This document shows positions 60,094 to 64,000 of a stretch of DNA of 64,000 bases, in pieces. Position numbers and translations under genes: made by a program. The notes under the pieces are model-generated. The model was not told the DNA's origin and searched no databases. It saw only the letters and a list, made by a program, of their open reading frames with translations. Positions within the stretch are counted from its first letter, which is position 1. The number at the start of each line of letters is the position of its first letter. The DNA comes from CAIRDP01 sp037138335 (GTDB taxonomy: Bacteria; Bacteroidota; Bacteroidia; Bacteroidales; FEN-979): contig JBAXIO010000003.1 in the NCBI GenBank assembly GCA_037138335.1, positions 248,001 through 312,000 of the forward strand, read 5' to 3'.

Positions 60094-62079
60094 ATGAGCT
60101 TGAAATTATCAGGATTATTGCTTCTACTTGTCTTGGTTTTTAATGTATCTGCCCAGGTTGAAAACAACATTACACTGATGACTATCGCCGGGAGACCTGT
60201 CACCGTAGGCGAATTCATGTCGATCTACCAGAAAAACAACGTAAAGGGCGAAACCATCGACAAAAAATCCATGGATGAATACCTTGAACTCTTTATTAAT
60301 TTCAAACTTAAAGTCCTGCAGGCCGAAGAACTGGGCCTTGATACCGTCTCCTCTTTTATCAAGGAACTCGAAGGCTACCGCGACCAGCTTGCCAAACCCT
60401 ATTTTACCGATGAGGCAACAATGAACCATCTAGTGCAGGAAGCTTATGAACGTAAACAACTTGACCTAAGGGCAAGCCATATCTATTTCAGGGTCAAACC
60501 CGACGCCACTTCACAGGACACCCTTAATGCTTTCAACAAGGCCGTGGAAGCCCGCGACAAGATCATTAAAGGTGAACAGTTCGACAATGTGGTCATGGAA
60601 TATTCCGAAGACCCATCAGCTAAAGACAGGGAAGCAACAGCCCAGCACCCGTTCATGAAAGGGAACAGGGGTGACCTCGGCTATTTTACAGTATTCGATA
60701 TGGTCTATCCCTTTGAAACCGCTGCCTACAATACCGAGGTGGGGCAGATCTCCAAACCCATCAGGACCGACTACGGTTTTCATATCATTAAAGTTACCGA
60801 CAGGGTCACCGCACTTGGCGATTTCGTGGTAGCCCATCTATTCCTAAGTATCCCCAAAGGCGCCAATTCGGCCGACTCGGCCAGGGTGAAAGTAAGGATA
60901 GATTCCCTCTATGCACTGCTTAAATCAGGTGCAAAATTCGAAGACCTTGTAAAAATGAATTCCGATGATAAAGGATCGGCCCCTAAAGGGGGAGTCCTCC
61001 CAAAACGAGGCGTGAACAGGCTGATGCCGGAATTTATTGCCGCAATCTCTAAAATCAGGAATGTAGGGGATTTTTCAGAACCGGTCCAAACTCCCGGCTA
61101 CGGCTGGCATATTGTTAAACTGGTGGAACGCAAACCCTTTGGGACTTTCGACGAAGAAAAAGCTGATCTGAAGCAGAGAATCATGAAAGACAGCCGCTCC
61201 CAGGAGATCAACGATGCAGTCATCTCCCGCATCAAGAAAGAATATGGCTTTACCGAGAATGCCAAAGCCATAGATGACTTTTACACACTGGTAACCGACA
61301 GTATTTTCGAAGGAAAATGGGATGCTTCCCGGGCCCTTGAAAAATCCCAGACAATGTTCAAAATAGGGACAGCAACTTTCACACAAAGGGAGTTTGCCCG
61401 GTATCTTCAGTCAAAGCAAAAAAAAGGGGAGAAAAAAGACATCCGCCTTTATGTGAACACAATGTATACCGATTTTGTCAACGAAAACATTCTTAACTAT
61501 GAGAATGGATTCCTTGAACAAAAATATCCCGACTTCAGGGCACTGATGAAAGAATACCGCGACGGGATACTGCTCTTCGACCTTACCGATCAGAAAGTCT
61601 GGTCCAAAGCAATTAAAGATACTACCGGCCTCCAGGAATTTTATCAGAAAAATAAATTCAACTATATGTGGGGCCAGCGTGTTGAAGCCAGCATCTTTAC
61701 ACTGAAAAATCCGGCCATGGCTGAAAAAGTGAAAAACTTTATTAAAAGCGGACTGGCTGAGAATGATATCCTGAAAGAAGTCAATTCAGATACCTTAAAG
61801 GTCCTTTCTGTTGAAACAGGGAAGTTCTCCAGAAAAGACAATTCCATTATTGATACGATAGTTTGGGCGCCGGGGATATCCAAGGATATCACTGTTAAGG
61901 GAGGCATCGTTTTTGTCAACATCAAACGTGTTCTCAAACCGGAGCCAAAAAACCTGAACGAGGCCAGGGGCCTGATCACTGCCGATTATCAGAATTACCT
62001 TGAAAAGGACTGGATCCGCTACCTCAGGTCTAAATATCCTGTTGTGGTGAACCGCGAAGTCCTTTCAAAAATTAAATAA
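60094..62079 (+). CDS. Parvulin-type peptidyl-prolyl isomerase with two rotamase domains
   Basis: Periplasmic folding factor for outer-membrane proteins. The start MSLKLSGLLLLLVLVFNVSAQ gives a signal peptide and 661 residues; an upstream in-frame ATG lies inside guaB. The N-terminal SurA-like helical part (about 30-115) is followed by rotamase domain 1 (about 120-235; RASHIYFRV, MKGNRGDLGYF, TDYGFHIIKV) and domain 2 (about 240-345; AHLFLSIPKG, PKGGVLPKRG, GYGWHIVKL), then a long C-terminal region with another interaction fold. It begins a set of three related genes. Confidence 0.9.
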   Translation: MSLKLSGLLLLLVLVFNVSAQVENNITLMTIAGRPVTVGEFMSIYQKNNVKGETIDKKSMDEYLELFINFKLKVLQAEELGLDTVSSFIKELEGYRDQLAKPYFTDEATMNHLVQEAYERKQLDLRASHIYFRVKPDATSQDTLNAFNKAVEARDKIIKGEQFDNVVMEYSEDPSAKDREATAQHPFMKGNRGDLGYFTVFDMVYPFETAAYNTEVGQISKPIRTDYGFHIIKVTDRVTALGDFVVAHLFLSIPKGANSADSARVKVRIDSLYALLKSGAKFEDLVKMNSDDKGSAPKGGVLPKRGVNRLMPEFIAAISKIRNVGDFSEPVQTPGYGWHIVKLVERKPFGTFDEEKADLKQRIMKDSRSQEINDAVISRIKKEYGFTENAKAIDDFYTLVTDSIFEGKWDASRALEKSQTMFKIGTATFTQREFARYLQSKQKKGEKKDIRLYVNTMYTDFVNENILNYENGFLEQKYPDFRALMKEYRDGILLFDLTDQKVWSKAIKDTTGLQEFYQKNKFNYMWGQRVEASIFTLKNPAMAEKVKNFIKSGLAENDILKEVNSDTLKVLSVETGKFSRKDNSIIDTIVWAPGISKDITVKGGIVFVNIKRVLKPEPKNLNEARGLITADYQNYLEKDWIRYLRSKYPVVVNREVLSKIK

Positions 62080-62093
62080 TCCACCACAATACC

Positions 62094-62936
62094 ATGCAAT
62101 GGCGCCCCCTCTTGTTTGCTCTTATTCTGCTAGCTTCCTGTTCGGGTTTCTTTAAAAAGAAAACCGAAGGCTCGCTTGCAAGGGTATACAATGATTACCT
62201 GTTTGAATCGGACCTGAAGGGGGTAGTCCCTCCCGGCAGCTCCGCCAAAGACAGTATAATGATGGTAAAATCCTATGTGGATAACTGGGTAAGACAACGC
62301 CTTATATTGCACCAGGCTGAGAAGAATCTTCAAAGTTCACAGCTGGATTTCACCAAACAGCTTGAAAATTACAAGAACTCCCTTATCATCTTTGAATACG
62401 AAAACCAGCTCATCCGCCAGAAACTCGATACGGTGATTACAGATGAGGAAATTACCAATTATTACAATATCAACCCGAATACCTTCCTTGTCAGGGATAA
62501 CGTCGTAAGGATTCAGTATGCAAAACTTCCCCTGAAATCAAAATTTATTCCAAAGGTGCGGATGCTGCTCCTTTCCGATAAACCGGATGACAGGAACAAA
62601 CTTGCCGATCTTTGCGAGCAGCAGTCTTTTGCCTATTTCATCGACGACCAGAAATGGATCTATTTTACCGACCTCATGAACCAGGTTCCATTAAGGCCTT
62701 CCGACCAGGCCGAGTTCCTGAGTAAAAACAGGCAGGTGGAGGTTAACGACAATACATTTACTTACCTGATCCGTTTCAGGGAATATAAGCTCAGGGACAG
62801 TAATTCCCCGCTGGAGCTCGAGAAACGAAAAATTCATGATATCATACTGAACAAAAGGAAAATGGAACTCCTGGGAAAGATGCATGAATACATCTATCAG
62901 AATGCAATGAAACAAAACGATTTTGAAGTATTTTAA
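62094..62936 (+). CDS. SurA-related lipoprotein lacking a clear rotamase site
   Basis: A 280-residue lipoprotein with lipobox LLASC (Cys16). Residues 50-135 form an SurA-N-like helical region (DSIMMVKSYVDNWVRQRLILHQAEKNL; key positions only) and the rest aligns loosely with the parvulin fold, but the GDLGYF- and GFHII-type catalytic segments are missing. It may be a chaperone without isomerase activity, or a scaffold for its neighbours. It is 14 bases after the two-domain isomerase gene and 21 before the next. Confidence 0.75.
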   Translation: MQWRPLLFALILLASCSGFFKKKTEGSLARVYNDYLFESDLKGVVPPGSSAKDSIMMVKSYVDNWVRQRLILHQAEKNLQSSQLDFTKQLENYKNSLIIFEYENQLIRQKLDTVITDEEITNYYNINPNTFLVRDNVVRIQYAKLPLKSKFIPKVRMLLLSDKPDDRNKLADLCEQQSFAYFIDDQKWIYFTDLMNQVPLRPSDQAEFLSKNRQVEVNDNTFTYLIRFREYKLRDSNSPLELEKRKIHDIILNKRKMELLGKMHEYIYQNAMKQNDFEVF

Positions 62937-62957
62937 TTTTTCTAAGGAATCTCAGTC

Positions 62958-64000
62958 ATGCAGTTAAACCGAAGCCTTGTCCTGATCATTTTAATATGCT
63001 TATCCGCCCAGTTAAGAGTATTTGCCCAGCAGCCCCAGGATACGGTAATTGATGGAGTTATTGCCGTAGTTGGCGGGAACATGGTTCTTAAATCGGATAT
63101 CGAAGGCCAGTACCTCCAGCTCAGGGGCCAGGGTGTCATTAAAGGGAGCCCCGATAAGGTCAAATGCCAGATCCTCGACAAACTGCTATATATGAAACTG
63201 CTCCTGCACCAGGCCCAGGTCGACAGTATTAAAGTTACAGATGCACAGGTGGAAGCCGAAATGGACAGGCGTATGAGGTACTTCATCTCCCAGGCAGGGT
63301 CCCCTGAAAAACTGGAGGAATATTACGGGAAATCCCTCCTTGAAATCAAAAGTGAGCTTAAGGAAATTATCAGGGAACAGATGCTGACCGAACAGGAAGA
63401 AGCCAAGGTCACTAAAGATATAACCACGACCCCGTCGGAAGTTAAAAGCTTTTACAAAAAAATCGATAAAGACAGCATCCCGCTGATCAACGCCGAGTTC
63501 GAGATAGGCCTTATCATTAAACAGCCTGTCATAGGCCAGGAAGAGAAACAAATCGTGATCAATAAACTCAAAGGCTTCAAAGATAGAATTGCAAAAGGGG
63601 ATGAATTTGCAACCCTTGCCGTTTTGTACTCTGAGGATCCCGGCTCGGCTAAACAGGGAGGGGAATTGGGCATGTTCAAAAGAGGCGACATGAGGCCCGA
63701 GTTTGAAGCCGCTGCGTTCAAACTGAAAACCGCCGGGGAAGTTTCCGATATAGTGGAAACAGAAGACGGGTTCCATATTTTGCAGCTTATCGAAAGAAGG
63801 GGCGAATACATCAATGTAAGACATATCCTTCTGCAACCCCAGGTTTCAATGGCAAACCTGAACAGGGCCAAAGCCACCCTCGACAGCGTGGTTGTGATGA
63901 TCACCGCCAAAAAAATATCCTTCGACCAGGCAGTCATCAGGTACTCCGATGACCCTTCCAAGAATAACGGCGGACTGGTTGTCAATAACGCAACCGGGAC
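62958..64000 (+). CDS. SurA-like periplasmic peptidyl-prolyl isomerase (3' end cut by window)
   Basis: The frame from the ATG at 62958 stays open to the window end, giving 347 codons of a longer protein. A signal peptide (LVLIILICLSAQLRVFAQ) is followed by the SurA N-terminal domain (VIDGVIAVVGGNMVLKSDIE, LLYMKLLLHQAQVD) and a first rotamase domain (about 170-285; LYSEDPGSAKQGGELGMF, ETEDGFHILQLIERRG), with a second beginning at VRHILLQPQ. It is likely the main outer-membrane chaperone of the three tandem genes. Confidence 0.9.
   Translation, partial: MQLNRSLVLIILICLSAQLRVFAQQPQDTVIDGVIAVVGGNMVLKSDIEGQYLQLRGQGVIKGSPDKVKCQILDKLLYMKLLLHQAQVDSIKVTDAQVEAEMDRRMRYFISQAGSPEKLEEYYGKSLLEIKSELKEIIREQMLTEQEEAKVTKDITTTPSEVKSFYKKIDKDSIPLINAEFEIGLIIKQPVIGQEEKQIVINKLKGFKDRIAKGDEFATLAVLYSEDPGSAKQGGELGMFKRGDMRPEFEAAAFKLKTAGEVSDIVETEDGFHILQLIERRGEYINVRHILLQPQVSMANLNRAKATLDSVVVMITAKKISFDQAVIRYSDDPSKNNGGLVVNNATG

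Overview
The window comes from a member of the Bacteroidota, probably class Bacteroidia. The evidence is two proteins ending in type IX secretion sorting domains (type A at 5216-6541, type B at 36062-37225), DUF5686 and Reg_prop/Y_Y_Y families, parvulin-type isomerases in tandem behind guaB, leader regions without Shine-Dalgarno sites, and promoters of the Bacteroidota type (TTG about 20 nt before TAnnTTTG). It is ordinary chromosome: no rRNA, tRNA, CRISPR array or prophage was seen, and the only mobile trace is one IS200/Y1-type transposase gene. Genes are dense and no gene-free stretch exceeds about 150 bases.

Layout. 1-2927: end of a cysteine desulfurase, hydE and an Fe-S protein ([FeFe]-hydrogenase maturation). 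3025-5069: a metal-stress unit with a Cys-rich secreted protein, ECF sigma factor, anti-sigma factor and a CnrX-like sensor. 5216-10793: a secreted propeller protein, then cutC, a NahK-like sugar kinase and a GH20 hexosaminidase on the minus strand. 10857-13927 (minus): AI-2E family permease, YtxH, Holin-X-like protein, a small unknown and a radical SAM/SPASM protein. 13949-14380: Y1 transposase. 14440-22893 (minus): a nine-gene respiratory operon running Fe-S protein, NrfD, cytochrome c, SCO, then cytochrome oxidase subunits I, III, IV and II (caa3, A2 type), then heme O synthase. 23003-26998: a DUF5686 outer-membrane protein and a FadL-like porin, divergent. 27005-31669: THUMP methyltransferase, pfkA and priA. 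31695-35923 (minus): glyA, sixA, ppk1 and ftsB/divIC. 36062-41929: a T9SS type B protein and two histidine kinases. 42055-42763: two small doubtful genes. 42855-52647: fucosidase, mannosidase, carA and carB in one overlapping run. 52704-58452: sulfatase, LEA14-like lipoprotein, nhaA and a propeller/phosphoesterase. 58572-64000: guaB and three SurA/parvulin chaperone genes, the last cut by the window end.

How the parts fit. The organism appears able to respire oxygen (caa3 oxidase, probably fed by a small quinol-oxidising Fe-S/NrfD/cytochrome c module) and to use [FeFe] hydrogenase under anoxia, so a facultative or microaerobic life is likely. GH20, GH29, GH38 and a formylglycine sulfatase point to use of host-type or algal, sulfated and fucosylated glycans. 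The chaperone genes at the right end serve outer-membrane protein biogenesis.

The least explained signals are short arrays of degenerate 7-bp repeats scattered between genes and once inside a gene; a reduced alternative-complex-III-like module whose Fe-S subunit has lost two cluster ligands; a structured leader before the propeller gene; and glycosidase genes overlapping carAB. No clearly new defence or mobile system was found.
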